A DNA stretch of 42,197 nucleotides from an uncultured Actinomyces sp. GTDB lineage: Bacteria > Actinomycetota > Actinomycetes > Actinomycetales > Actinomycetaceae. Shown here piece by piece: positions 24,632 to 33,687 of the stretch. The stretch spans positions 1-42,197 of the forward strand of contig CALHZX010000083.1 in the NCBI GenBank assembly GCA_938040725.1, in the 5' to 3' direction. The position numbers and the translations under genes were made by a program. Positions within the stretch are counted from its first letter, which is position 1; each line of letters opens with the position of its first letter. The notes under the pieces are model-generated. The model saw nothing but the letters and a program-made list of their open reading frames with translations, did no database searches and was not told the origin of the DNA.

Positions 24632-24856
24632 TCAACGCCCCCGCTCGCGCGGATCGACGCGATGAATCCAGCGCGCATCCTCACGCCCGGTTTCCTCACA
24701 CAGCGTCGACCAGACCTCGTCCGGGTTCACTCCCGCGGCCAGCGCGTCACGCGCGGTCGCTCCCAGAGAGGCGAGATACAGGTCGGAAACGTATGAGCGG
24801 CCGAGGGCCGACCCGAAGGTCGCCTCGACCGCCTCGTAAAACTCAGAGTGCTTCAC
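24632..24856 (-). CDS. DUF3046 family protein
   Basis: The 74-residue protein opens MKHSEFYEAVEATFGSALGR and contains ARDALAAGVNPDEVWSTLCEE, the pattern of the small actinobacterial DUF3046 family that sits between clgR and recA. The function is unknown. It begins three bases after the clgR stop, so the two are co-transcribed; recA has its own SOS promoter in the 248-base gap downstream. Confidence 0.9.
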   Translation of the reverse strand: MKHSEFYEAVEATFGSALGRSYVSDLYLASLGATARDALAAGVNPDEVWSTLCEETGREDARWIHRVDPRERGR

Positions 24857-24859
24857 GCG

Positions 24860-25174
24860 TCAGGAAATCAGCGTGACGGGCACGATCTCATCGGGCACCG
24901 CGTCCGGAATAACCGCGCCATCGATGATCGCCATGCGCTCGGAGACCTCGCGCAGGACAAACCACAGCGGGACACGCAGGGCCGACGTGATGGCCTCAAG
25001 CAGTTCGGAGGATGCCTCCTTCTGGCCGCGCTCAACCTCGGACAGGTACCCGAGGGAGACCTGCGCCTCCGAAGAGACTTCGCGCAGGGTACGACCCTGG
25101 CGCTGGCGAATGCCGCGCAGGACATCGCCCAGTTCGCTGCGCAGCAGCGGAGTTTCGCTCAGTGTCTTTTCCAT
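24860..25174 (-). CDS. clgR: XRE-family regulator ClgR
   Basis: The 104-residue helix-turn-helix activator matches ClgR, which controls clp protease and stress genes in actinobacteria. LRGIRQRQGRTLREVSSEAQVSLGYLSEVERGQKEASSELL is the conserved XRE domain with the family-specific GYLSEVERGQKEASSEL. The open frame runs 32 codons further upstream, but the ATG at 25174 has TACAGT six bases before it, fitting a leaderless start. It is upstream of DUF3046 in one transcript. Confidence 0.93.
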   Translation of the reverse strand: MEKTLSETPLLRSELGDVLRGIRQRQGRTLREVSSEAQVSLGYLSEVERGQKEASSELLEAITSALRVPLWFVLREVSERMAIIDGAVIPDAVPDEIVPVTLIS

Positions 25175-25180
25175 AGTGCT

Positions 25181-25186
25181 ACTGTA
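25181..25186 (-). promoter_or_regulatory. -10 element, leaderless promoter of clgR
   Basis: TACAGT on the minus strand is followed by AGCACT and the clgR ATG. Confidence 0.5.
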
Positions 25187-25344
25187 GCCGTTCTGTTTTG
25201 AGGAGCGCAGTGTCAGTTCGCGCATCGAAACGCTGTGACGCTGCTTGTTCACTCCTCGAGTTGCGTTCATATTTGCACAACGCGGGAGGTTTCAGGCTTA
25301 TTCCACCAACGAGTCGATTAGCCTATGGGTTGCGTCACCCAAGC

Positions 25345-26055
25345 TCAACTCTGGACGTGCTGCCCCGCGAGACCCCGCTTCGACGGTTCCTCGTTCACGG
25401 ATGTGTCCGGGGTCGAGCTTTCATCCTCGTTCCCGCCGGAACCACGCATGAGGCGCGCCCCCTCAAGGACGTACATGACGCCCGAGTAGAGCGTGAGCGC
25501 GAGAGCGACGCCTGCGAGGGCCTGGCCGAGGTGAATGACCACGACGACCCATCCCTCGTTCGTCTCACTCAGTGCGGTGAAGTGCGCCCACGGGATCAGT
25601 AGCACACCGAGGGCCACGATCTGCATGAAGGTCTTGAGCTTGCCCGCCTGATTCGCGGACACGACGATGCCACGGCGCAGGAAGAAGGCACGCATTGCGG
25701 TAATGCCCAGCTCGCGCACGGCAATGAGGACCGTCACCCACCAGGGCAGGAATCCCTGGTAGGACAGCAGGCCGAAGCCGCACAGGGTCAGGGCCTTGTC
25801 AGCAATGGGGTCCGCGATGCGACCGAAGTCGGTGATCTGACCCCACGAGCGGGCGAGCTCGCCGTCAAAGCGGTCCGTGATGGCCGCGACGGCGAAGACA
25901 ACGAAGGCCGCCCACAGCGCGGTCCATGACGTGCTTTGCAAGCCCAGAACCACGAACACGGGGACGAGAATCAGGCGCAAAACGGTCAACGCGTTAGGCA
26001 GGTTCACGACGGGAACCTTGCTGTCTCGCTGCACGCGCGACACGTTATCGCTCAT
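25345..26055 (-). CDS. pgsA: CDP-diacylglycerol-glycerol-3-phosphate phosphatidyltransferase
   Basis: The 236-residue integral membrane enzyme makes phosphatidylglycerophosphate. The CDP-alcohol transferase signature is complete: Asp61-x2-Asp64-Gly65-x2-Ala68-Arg69-x8-Gly78-x3-Asp82-x3-Asp86. About five to six hydrophobic segments follow, then a polar tail of ~35 residues. The ATG at 26055 is chosen over an upstream frame because AGGAAAGGAAA precedes it. It lies 17 bases after ftsK on the same strand and is probably co-transcribed. Confidence 0.95.
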   Translation of the reverse strand: MSDNVSRVQRDSKVPVVNLPNALTVLRLILVPVFVVLGLQSTSWTALWAAFVVFAVAAITDRFDGELARSWGQITDFGRIADPIADKALTLCGFGLLSYQGFLPWWVTVLIAVRELGITAMRAFFLRRGIVVSANQAGKLKTFMQIVALGVLLIPWAHFTALSETNEGWVVVVIHLGQALAGVALALTLYSGVMYVLEGARLMRGSGGNEDESSTPDTSVNEEPSKRGLAGQHVQS

Positions 26056-26072
26056 GACCGTTTCCTTTCCTC

Positions 26073-28910
26073 TCAGCGGCCCGTGAGCTGCCAAGCATCC
26101 TCGTCGTCCTCGGGCTCCTCGTCGACCCAGTCGGGCGATGAGCCACCAAAGTTATGTCCAGAGTACGGGTCTCCCCCGCTGCCGCGCGAATCGCTGGCAC
26201 CAGCCGTGCCCATTTCGTAACCGGATGCGGGCGATTGCGTGGGAGCGGACGAGGCCGGGGCGCCGACCGAGACCCCCGCGGCTGAGCCGACGGCCGGGTT
26301 GGGTGCCGCCTCGGGAGCGACCGGAGCGGGCGCGGGGGCGGGCTCAGGGGCGGGCTCGGCGATGCCGGCCGACTCTCCGCGAAGCATGGCGAGGACCTCG
26401 GGAAGCTGCTCGGGAGTGACGAGCACCTGGCGGGCCTTGGATCCTTCGGAGGGGCCGACGATCTCGCGCGATTCGAGAAGGTCCATAAGGCGCCCGGCGC
26501 GGGCGAAACCGACGCGCAGCTTGCGCTGGAGCATCGAGGTGGAGCCGAGCTGCGTGGAGACGACGAGCTCGGCGGCCTGCAGCAGATCTTCGAGGTCGTC
26601 TCCGATGTCTTCGGCGACCTTGGTTTCCTTCTTATCCGGCACGACGTCGTCGCGGTAGTGCGTCTCCATCTGGCTCTTGACGTGCGCGACAACCTGGTGG
26701 ATCTCGGATTCGGAGACCCACGCGCCCTGGACGCGCATGGGCTTGGAGGCGCCGGCGGGCAGGTAGAGGGCGTCGCCCTGGCCGATGAGCTTTTCGGCGC
26801 CGGGCTGGTCGAGGATCGTACGCGAGTCGGTCAGCGAGGATGTTGCAAACGCGAGGCGCGAGGGGATGTTGGCCTTGATGAGGCCGGTGACGACGTCGAC
26901 CGAGGGGCGCTGCGTGGCCAACACCAGGTGGATACCGGCGGCGCGGGCGAGCTGCGTGATGCGCTGGATGGAGGCTTCCACGTCGCGCGGCGCAACCATC
27001 ATGAGGTCGGCAAGCTCGTCGACGACCACGAGCAGGTACGGGTAGGGGTGCAGGGTCCGGTTGAGGCCGGGCTTGGCCTGCACCTGTCCGGCGGCCACCG
27101 CCTTGTTGAAGTCGTCGATGTGCTTGAAGCCGTAGTCCGACAGATCGTCGTAGCGCGCATCCATCTCCTTAACGACCCATTCGAGGGCCTCGGCGGCCTT
27201 CTTCGCGTCGGTGATGATGGGCGAAATGAGGTGCGGGATGCCCTCGTAGATCGTGAGTTCCACGCGCTTGGGGTCAACGAGGATCATGCGCACCTGCTGG
27301 GGCGTCGCACGCATCATGATCGAGGTGATCATGGAGTTGACGAAGGAGGACTTACCGGAGCCGGTCTGGCCTGCCACGAGCATGTGCGGGGTCTTCGCCA
27401 GGTTGGTGACGACGTAGCCGCCCTCGACGTCCTTGCCGACGCCGACGACGAGCGGGTGCTGGTTACGGCGGGCGGCCGCGGAACGCAGGACGTCACCGAG
27501 GGCCACGTTTTCGCGGTCGGCATTGGGAATCTCGATGCCAATCGCGCTCTTGCCGGGAATCGGCGCGAGGATACGTACGTCAGCAGAGGCCACGGCATAG
27601 GCGATGTTTTTCGACAGGTTCGTGAGTTTGTCGACCTTGACACCGGCGCCGAGGACGACCTCGTAGCGAGTGACTGTCGGGCCACGCGAGAATCCCGTGA
27701 CACGCGCGTCGACGTTGAAGTCAGCGAAGACCTGGCCCAGTGCCGCGACGACCTGATCGTTGACGGCCGAACGCGTCATGTGGGGCGGGCCGGAGACGAG
27801 GAGGTCTTCCGACGGCAGGGTGTAGGTGATGGAGTCATCCAGGTTGGGCTGGAAGGCCCCCTCGGGCTCGTCGGTAATCGGCGGGGGTGCCGGCTCGTCC
27901 TCGGGTTCGGGCACGTGGGCGGGAACCTGTACGGGTGCGGGAGCCACGGCGCGGCGCATCTGCGTGAGCATCTCGGTGGGCGCGTCGGGCGTCGAGGAAC
28001 GAGGCCGGGGCGTGGGCGCAGGCGCCTGCGCGGCGATCGCTCCGGACTCGAGAAGACGTGTTTCTTCGGCGGAGTCGGAGTCGGTGGCCTTGCGGAAGGA
28101 CTCGTCCCCGTCGTATTCGTCGAGGAACGCGTCGTCTCCGGCCGCCAAGTCTGCGCGGGACTTGCGGCGAGCTTTCTTGGCAGGGTCCTCCGCGTCCTTT
28201 TCTGCGGACTCAGCCTCTCCCTCGGCGCGCTGGCCACTGAGATGTGCAGCGAGGTCACCTAGGCGCGCCGGCACATCCGCGACAGCCGTGCGGGTGGCCA
28301 GCAGGATCGAGTACGCGAGAAGCAGGAGCAGGAGGGCGCCAGCACCCCAGCTGGACAGGAGAAGAGCGAGGGGGCGTGCGATGAACCAGCCGATGAGGCC
28401 GCCAGCGGCCTCGATGCCCGGGTCGTCAGCCATACCGGGGTTTCCGCGTGAAATATGCACGAGGCCCGTCAGTGCTGCGGTGATGCCGATACCTCCAGCC
28501 ACGTGGTGTGGCAGAGCCGAGCGTCCGGATCGGGCGGTCACCAACTCAATCGCCAGTGCGATGAGAACCAGAGGAAGCACGACCGAGAAGATGCCGAACA
28601 GGCCCGCAGAGGCGTGGTGGATCGCATCCCCGGCCTCGCCGGAAATCTGGAACCACTCACGCAGCGCGATCACGATCGCTGCCGCAACCACGACGAAGGC
28701 AGCGCCGTCACGCTTCACCTGCGCGTCGGTGGCCTTCCACGCGCGCAGGGCACCAACTCCCGCGCGGCCAACCGCAGAAAAGAAGCGTGCCAGGAAGCCC
28801 GGCTGCGTTGGCTCGGGCTGGGGCGTCTGGGCAGACCGAGAGGAGCCTCCCTTCGCGCGCGGGCGCGCGGGAGCCTTACCGGACGAAGAGCGTGGAGACG
28901 ATTGTGCCAT
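26073..28910 (-). CDS. ftsK: DNA translocase FtsK
   Basis: The 945-residue septal DNA pump clears chromosome ends at division. Four to five membrane helices occupy residues ~55-230, a Pro/Ala/Glu-rich linker ~235-370, then the motor with Walker A AGQTGSGKSS (~511-521), VDPKRVEL and the Walker B region LLVVVDELADLMM. The gamma winged-helix domain (TSMLQRKLRVGFARAGRLMDLLE) follows, then a low-complexity tail. Two copies of the 13-mer lie in the linker and tail. The order ftsK-pgsA is standard for actinobacteria. Confidence 0.96.
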   Translation of the reverse strand: MAQSSPRSSSGKAPARPRAKGGSSRSAQTPQPEPTQPGFLARFFSAVGRAGVGALRAWKATDAQVKRDGAAFVVVAAAIVIALREWFQISGEAGDAIHHASAGLFGIFSVVLPLVLIALAIELVTARSGRSALPHHVAGGIGITAALTGLVHISRGNPGMADDPGIEAAGGLIGWFIARPLALLLSSWGAGALLLLLLAYSILLATRTAVADVPARLGDLAAHLSGQRAEGEAESAEKDAEDPAKKARRKSRADLAAGDDAFLDEYDGDESFRKATDSDSAEETRLLESGAIAAQAPAPTPRPRSSTPDAPTEMLTQMRRAVAPAPVQVPAHVPEPEDEPAPPPITDEPEGAFQPNLDDSITYTLPSEDLLVSGPPHMTRSAVNDQVVAALGQVFADFNVDARVTGFSRGPTVTRYEVVLGAGVKVDKLTNLSKNIAYAVASADVRILAPIPGKSAIGIEIPNADRENVALGDVLRSAAARRNQHPLVVGVGKDVEGGYVVTNLAKTPHMLVAGQTGSGKSSFVNSMITSIMMRATPQQVRMILVDPKRVELTIYEGIPHLISPIITDAKKAAEALEWVVKEMDARYDDLSDYGFKHIDDFNKAVAAGQVQAKPGLNRTLHPYPYLLVVVDELADLMMVAPRDVEASIQRITQLARAAGIHLVLATQRPSVDVVTGLIKANIPSRLAFATSSLTDSRTILDQPGAEKLIGQGDALYLPAGASKPMRVQGAWVSESEIHQVVAHVKSQMETHYRDDVVPDKKETKVAEDIGDDLEDLLQAAELVVSTQLGSTSMLQRKLRVGFARAGRLMDLLESREIVGPSEGSKARQVLVTPEQLPEVLAMLRGESAGIAEPAPEPAPAPAPVAPEAAPNPAVGSAAGVSVGAPASSAPTQSPASGYEMGTAGASDSRGSGGDPYSGHNFGGSSPDWVDEEPEDDEDAWQLTGR
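26248..26260 (+). repeat. 13-mer GACGAGGCCGGGG, copy C
   Basis: Exact copy on the plus strand, antisense to the low-complexity C-terminal part of ftsK, where the coding frame reads APASSA. Confidence 0.6.
27998..28010 (+). repeat. 13-mer copy D (one mismatch)
   Basis: AACGAGGCCGGGG, antisense to the ftsK linker, where the coding frame reads PRPRSS. The M16 peptidase copy uses the same frame (PRPRRS). Confidence 0.5.
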
Positions 28911-28967
28911 GATCCTTCCACCATATCGCCCGCCGCGGCCCGACTCCGCCAGGCGCGCCGCGTAAGA

Positions 28968-29915
28968 TCAGCGCAGGATGTTCGTAACGACCCCGGTTTC
29001 GAGGACGTTCTCAACCTGATCGCGCGTGGGAACGGGCAGCGCAGACTCGTGGGAAATTGCCAGCGCTGCGCCCGCGTTCGCCATCAGGCACGCGGTCTCC
29101 AAGTCGTAGCCCATCACCAGGCCCGCACACATCTCGGCGATGTGTGTATCCCCCACGCCCGCGGTGTCCGCGATGGGCGTCTGGAAGGCGGGGATGGAAA
29201 TAACGGGCGCATCGGCGATTTTTTGCAGCTCGCAGCCACGCTCCCCCACGCGACGAACGGTCGCAGCGTCAGCGCGCATGTAGGAACGAATCGTCGAGCC
29301 GCGGTGGTTCGCGTCCAGGATTTCCGCCAGTGTCGCAGCCTCCCAGCCGTTCATCGTCACCACATCCGCGCGCGCGAAAATCGTCTCCCATGCCTCGAGC
29401 GGAACCTGCGCAACTGCGGGCGACACGGACACGACGAGAGTCACGAAGGGGGGAAGACCCGCAGCCCATTCACTCAACTCGCAGGCGGCATGCGCGCTCG
29501 TCATATCCGAGGCGGCCACGTGGACCACGTCGCCCTCACGTAGCTCGATGCTTGTCAAAGCTGCGCGCGACGGCTCCGATTCGACGCCCGCCGTCACGAC
29601 GGAACGCATCGACCCGTCTTCGACAATCAGCTGGATGACAACGCCAATGTCACCCACGAGCTCGGGGGTCAGAACCTCGACACCGGCTTCGACGAGCTGC
29701 TGACGCACCGCGAAGGAATTCGGTCCCGTCCCCAGAGGCGAGGCAGCAGCCGTCGGCACTCCCATTGCCGCTGCGGCGCACAGGGTCGTAAACCCGCCGC
29801 CCGGACGCGAGCTGGCTGCATCCGCGTGAACGGACCCTCCTCGCTCCGGCATGTACGCGATATGCATCGGCAATACAAGAGCGACAGAATGCGTCGAAAT
29901 GAAACGACCCGACAC
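28968..29915 (-). CDS. PfkB-family sugar/nucleoside kinase
   Basis: The 315-residue ribokinase-fold protein has a Gly-rich RPGGGFTTLCAAAAMG (38-52), MNGWEAATL (188-196; the usual NxxE) and the C-terminal signature DTAGVGDTHIAEMCAG, with Asp256 as the expected catalytic base. The classical form is DTTGAGDAF, so this is a divergent member. GTG at 29915 is chosen because AAGGA lies six bases upstream. It sits between rnj and ftsK, 69 bases after rnj, and is probably co-transcribed. The substrate cannot be named; no sugar transporter is adjacent. Confidence 0.85.
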   Translation of the reverse strand: MSGRFISTHSVALVLPMHIAYMPERGGSVHADAASSRPGGGFTTLCAAAAMGVPTAAASPLGTGPNSFAVRQQLVEAGVEVLTPELVGDIGVVIQLIVEDGSMRSVVTAGVESEPSRAALTSIELREGDVVHVAASDMTSAHAACELSEWAAGLPPFVTLVVSVSPAVAQVPLEAWETIFARADVVTMNGWEAATLAEILDANHRGSTIRSYMRADAATVRRVGERGCELQKIADAPVISIPAFQTPIADTAGVGDTHIAEMCAGLVMGYDLETACLMANAGAALAISHESALPVPTRDQVENVLETGVVTNILR

Positions 29916-29984
29916 GTAGATTCCTTCCTTCAAGCGCGCGCTACCGCCCAGCACGCCAGGGCCTCGTCGATGAAGACAGTCCGC

Positions 29985-31676
29985 CTACTGCTCGGTCACG
30001 ACCGGAACGATCATAGGACGACGATGCAGGCGCCGCGCAACCCAGCGACCGATCACGCGACGCATCGCCTGCTGCAGGATGTAGGTGTCCTGACCGCCGG
30101 GTGCCGCAGCATCCTTGAGCGCCTGAGTGACGTCGGGGAGAATCTCCTCGAAGACCGAGTCGTCCTCGGCCATGCCGATCGCACGAATCTCGGGACCGGC
30201 CAAGACCATGCCCGAGTCGTGCTCGACGACCGCAAAAATTGAGATGAAGCCCTCCGAACCCAGGGTGCGGCGGGTCTCCAGTTCATCCTCGGAGATCTCT
30301 CCGATCGAACGGCCGTCCACGTACACGTACTCACACGGCACGATGCCCGACACGCGCGCGACGCCGTCCAACAGGTCGACCGTCACCCCGTCCTCCGCCA
30401 GGACCACGTTCTGCGGATCCATGCCGGTCTTGACGGCCAGCTGGCCGTTGCCGACCAGGTGGCGAACCTCGCCGTGAATGGGCATCACGTTCTTGGGCTG
30501 AACGATGTTGTAGCAGTAGATGAGCTCACCGGCGCTCGCGTGGCCGGACACGTGCACCTTCGCATTCTCCTTCGACACGACGCGCGCACCCAGGCGGGTC
30601 AGGTCGTTGATGACGCGGTACACGGAGTTTTCGTTACCAGGAATCAGCGAGGAGGCCAGCACAACCATATCGCCGGGCTCGATCGTCACCGTGCGGTGCG
30701 ACCCCACCGACATGCGCGACAGGGCCGCCATCGGTTCGCCCTGCGAACCGGTCGCCATGTAGACACGCTCGGAGGGCGGCAGCTCGCTAATACCCTTGAG
30801 GTCCACGATGAGGCCCTCGGGGATCGACAGGTAGCCTTTCTCTTCCGCGATGCGCATGTTGCGCTCCATGGAGCGGCCCACGAAGGCCACGCGACGCCCG
30901 TGGTGGGCTGCCGCATTGATGACCTGCTGGACGCGATGCACGTGCGAAGCGAAAGAAGCAACGATGATCTGGCCACTCGCCTCGCCGAAGACCTGATCGA
31001 GCACCGGGCCGATCTCGCGCTCGGGCGTGATAAAACCGGGGACCAGCGCGTTCGTCGAGTCCACCATGAACAGGTCGACGCCCTCCTCGCCCATGCGAGC
31101 GAAAGCACGCAGGTCGGTGAGGCGACGGTCCAGCGGCAGCTGATCCATCTTGAAGTCACCCGTGATGAGGATGTTGCCTGCATCCGTGCGCACGAAGACC
31201 GCGAGCGCGTCGGGGATCGAATGGGTGACGGAGACGAACTCGAGGTCGAAGGGGCCGACGGTGAGGCGATCGCCCTCGGCGACGACGTTGAGGCCCGGGT
31301 CGGACAGGCGGTGTTCACGCAGCTTGGGGGCGACAAAGGCCAGGGTCAGATCGGATCCGTAGATCGGGATGTCGCCTCGCAGCTTCAGCAGGTAGGGCAC
31401 TGCACCGATGTGATCCTCGTGACCGTGGGTGAGGACAAGGCCGACGACGTCGTCCATGCGGTCCTCAATCCAAGAGAAATCCGGCAGGATTAGGTCGACA
31501 CCAGGCTGAGTCTCCTCGGGGAAGAGAACGCCACAGTCCACGACCAGGAGTTTGCCCCGGTACTCGAGGACGTTCATGTTGCGGCCGACCTCGCCGAGAC
31601 CTCCCAGCGGGATCACTCGCAGTGCGCCATCTTCCAGGGGCGCGGGTTCGCTGAGGTTCTCGTACAAAGACTTCAT
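29985..31676 (-). CDS. rnj: Ribonuclease J
   Basis: The 563-residue metallo-beta-lactamase/beta-CASP nuclease handles 5'-3' RNA decay and maturation. The zinc motif is HGHEDH (84-89), then VTHSIPDALAVFV, ITGDFKMDQ, DSTNA (beta-CASP motif A), ASFASHVHRVQQ and VSGHASAGEL. A C-terminal domain of ~130 residues ends VIGRWVARRLHRRPMIVPVV. The start is unsure: ATG at 31676 is the usual position for the family, but an ATG 16 codons upstream (31724) is in frame and neither has a good ribosome-binding site. Confidence 0.94.
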   Translation of the reverse strand: MKSLYENLSEPAPLEDGALRVIPLGGLGEVGRNMNVLEYRGKLLVVDCGVLFPEETQPGVDLILPDFSWIEDRMDDVVGLVLTHGHEDHIGAVPYLLKLRGDIPIYGSDLTLAFVAPKLREHRLSDPGLNVVAEGDRLTVGPFDLEFVSVTHSIPDALAVFVRTDAGNILITGDFKMDQLPLDRRLTDLRAFARMGEEGVDLFMVDSTNALVPGFITPEREIGPVLDQVFGEASGQIIVASFASHVHRVQQVINAAAHHGRRVAFVGRSMERNMRIAEEKGYLSIPEGLIVDLKGISELPPSERVYMATGSQGEPMAALSRMSVGSHRTVTIEPGDMVVLASSLIPGNENSVYRVINDLTRLGARVVSKENAKVHVSGHASAGELIYCYNIVQPKNVMPIHGEVRHLVGNGQLAVKTGMDPQNVVLAEDGVTVDLLDGVARVSGIVPCEYVYVDGRSIGEISEDELETRRTLGSEGFISIFAVVEHDSGMVLAGPEIRAIGMAEDDSVFEEILPDVTQALKDAAAPGGQDTYILQQAMRRVIGRWVARRLHRRPMIVPVVTEQ

Positions 31677-31775
31677 GATGCCAGTCTGCCACGTTGGCAC
31701 CGCTTTGCCCGCATCGGGAGCCATGTTGGGCAGGTCGGTCCCCTCACATTTGGCGTCATCGGGGGCGATCGTGGG

Positions 31776-32450
31776 TCACTGGTCGTGCAGGCGTCCGTCT
31801 TCCATGGCATAGCAACGGTCGGCGAAACGTTGGGCCTCGGACTCGTGGGAGACGACGAGGACGGCGGCACCAGCGTTCGCGGCGTCACGTAGGAGGGTCA
31901 GGACGGCGGTCGCGTTCGCGCTATCGAGGCCGGTGCTCGGTTCGTCCGCCAGAATGATGGGAGGTTCCATGAGGAGGGCGCGCGCAATCGCCATGCGTCG
32001 CAGTTCTCCGCCCGACAGCTCGGTGGGCTTGGCATCGGCAAGGTCGGTCAGTCCCACGGCGTCCAGCAGCTCGCGCGCACGGCCTGCGGGAGCCTCGTCC
32101 GTGGCGTAGAGGATTGAGGGAAGCAGGACGTTGTCGAGGACCGTCAGGGCACGCAGGGCTGTATTGCCTTGGGGGACGAGGCCGATGCGCGCGTTGCGCA
32201 GCCGGGAGCGCTCCTCGTCGCGCAGCGAGTACAGATCCGTTCCCTCGACACGCACGTGTCCGGCCGTGGGCGTGAGGATCCCGGCAAGCATGGTCAGCAG
32301 GGTGCTCTTACCGCTGCCCGAGTGGCCGGAGATGACGGTCAGTTGCCTCTCATCCAGGCCGAAATCCAGCGGGTGGACCGCGGTGAAGACCCGCTTTCCT
32401 CCGCGCGCCCTGGCGAACTCTTTCGACAGACCCGTTGCTTCGATGATCAT
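31776..32450 (-). CDS. ABC transporter ATP-binding protein (MacB/LolD type)
   Basis: The 224-residue ATPase has Walker A GHSGSGKST (42-50), the Q-loop VPQGN, the signature LSGGE (145-149), Walker B ILADEP (166-171) and the H-loop VVSHE. Size and sequence place it with MacB/LolD-type ATPases that power FtsX-like permeases by mechanotransmission. It starts one base after the stop of the permease at 32452, so it is the last gene of the five-gene module. Confidence 0.93.
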   Translation of the reverse strand: MIIEATGLSKEFARARGGKRVFTAVHPLDFGLDERQLTVISGHSGSGKSTLLTMLAGILTPTAGHVRVEGTDLYSLRDEERSRLRNARIGLVPQGNTALRALTVLDNVLLPSILYATDEAPAGRARELLDAVGLTDLADAKPTELSGGELRRMAIARALLMEPPIILADEPSTGLDSANATAVLTLLRDAANAGAAVLVVSHESEAQRFADRCYAMEDGRLHDQ

Positions 32451-32451
32451 G

Positions 32452-33660
32452 TCACTCCCCTTCCTTCAGGGCCAGGCTGGCATCCATTGTTGTCACGTAC
32501 CGCAGAGCTATCCACGAGGAGAGGAGGGCGACGATGCCCACCGACGCGAGCGCCCCCAGAGCCAACGCCGCCAGCGTCGGCACGGATGGGACGAGGAATC
32601 CGCCCCCCAGGCTCTGGTCGACGAGGCCGGAGAAGGACACGAGGAGGACACCCGAGATGATGATGCCACCGACGCCTCCAAGGATGTTGACGCCGAGCGC
32701 CTCGCGGATGATGATGCCGGAGATCATGCGCCGGTGCGCACCCATGGCGACGAGGGTGGCAAATTCACGCGTGCGTTCGGCGACCATCAGGACAAACACG
32801 AGGGTAATCATGAGCAGGCCAACGACCCACGCGACGCCGATGAGGACAGCCACCGTGCGCGACGTCGCGTCCAGCGATTGCGCGATGCCGCTGACCATCC
32901 TCGTTGAGGTGGTGACCGCAACGCCGGGCACCTGCTGCTGGATCTGGGCGGCCACGGCCTCAGCGTCGTATCCGGGTGCCACCTTGACCATGACCGAGGA
33001 GATAATCCGGTCGGTCTCAAGCGTCGAATACTTGTTGAGGCCCTTGCGCAGCGAGGAGTCGATGACCTTCTTGGCGGTCTCGAAGTTCATGTAGACCGCG
33101 TTGTCAAGGGTCGATCCGGTCGCATCGAATTGCCCGACGACCCGCAGCGTATTGTCGAACAGCTGGAAGTTCTCCGGGTCATTGGCGAGCACGTTGGCTC
33201 CGACGATCACCTCGTCGTCTCCCAGTTGTGTGCGCCCCACCGCGTCCCTCATCCACGGCTGGATCGTGAAGTCGGTGGCCGGATCGTAGGCGATCACCTG
33301 GTAGCGGCCTGAGCAACAGCTTGCCCTCGCCGAGGCCAGGAAGAGCTGGGAGGAAGCAGCTTCGACCCCGTCGACGGCGGCGACCTCATCACGAGTCGCC
33401 GCATCCATGTAGAAGTAGGATGGCTCGGCGCTCACGAGGAACGTCTGTGCATCAAAATCGGTATCGGCCTCGGCGGGGGTCACCATGATGTCGGCTCCCA
33501 GGCGCGATTGGACGGTGCGCAGGCCGTGTTCGAGCCCCTGGACGATAAGGGTCCCTCCGAAAACCGTCATCGTCATGAGCATGGAAAAGAGGACGAGGGT
33601 CCCCGTCCGCACGGGGTACCCGCGCAGGTTCATCCACGGAAGTCGCGAGCGCGACAGCAT
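32452..33660 (-). CDS. FtsX/MacB-type permease with Cys-Cys motif
   Basis: The 402-residue protein has one N-terminal helix (~20-42), a ~210-residue extracytoplasmic domain and three C-terminal helices with the FtsX motif MVAERTREFATLVAMGAHRRMI. The extracytoplasmic domain has adjacent Cys115-Cys116 in SARASCCSGRYQVIAYDP, followed by DFTIQPWM. Its partner permease has a related DFVLGPWM segment, so the two are paralogues. I recall similar paired permeases next to iron-uptake genes (the FetMP/P19 neighbourhood); this resemblance is from memory. It has GGAGG nine bases before the ATG. Confidence 0.9.
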   Translation of the reverse strand: MLSRSRLPWMNLRGYPVRTGTLVLFSMLMTMTVFGGTLIVQGLEHGLRTVQSRLGADIMVTPAEADTDFDAQTFLVSAEPSYFYMDAATRDEVAAVDGVEAASSQLFLASARASCCSGRYQVIAYDPATDFTIQPWMRDAVGRTQLGDDEVIVGANVLANDPENFQLFDNTLRVVGQFDATGSTLDNAVYMNFETAKKVIDSSLRKGLNKYSTLETDRIISSVMVKVAPGYDAEAVAAQIQQQVPGVAVTTSTRMVSGIAQSLDATSRTVAVLIGVAWVVGLLMITLVFVLMVAERTREFATLVAMGAHRRMISGIIIREALGVNILGGVGGIIISGVLLVSFSGLVDQSLGGGFLVPSVPTLAALALGALASVGIVALLSSWIALRYVTTMDASLALKEGE

Positions 33661-33687
33661 TGCGTCATTCCTCCTTGACCATCAGCC

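Noticed and set aside
25175..25344. ClgR autoregulatory box upstream of clgR
   Set aside because: CGC/GCG fragments are present, but no arrangement fits the known spacing convincingly.
26658..28262. 534-codon open frame on the plus strand
   Set aside because: Antisense to ftsK; Val/Gly/Asp/Arg-rich shadow translation with no motif.
30459..31493. 344-codon open frame on the plus strand
   Set aside because: Antisense to rnj, whose catalytic motifs are intact; His/Arg/Asp-rich shadow.
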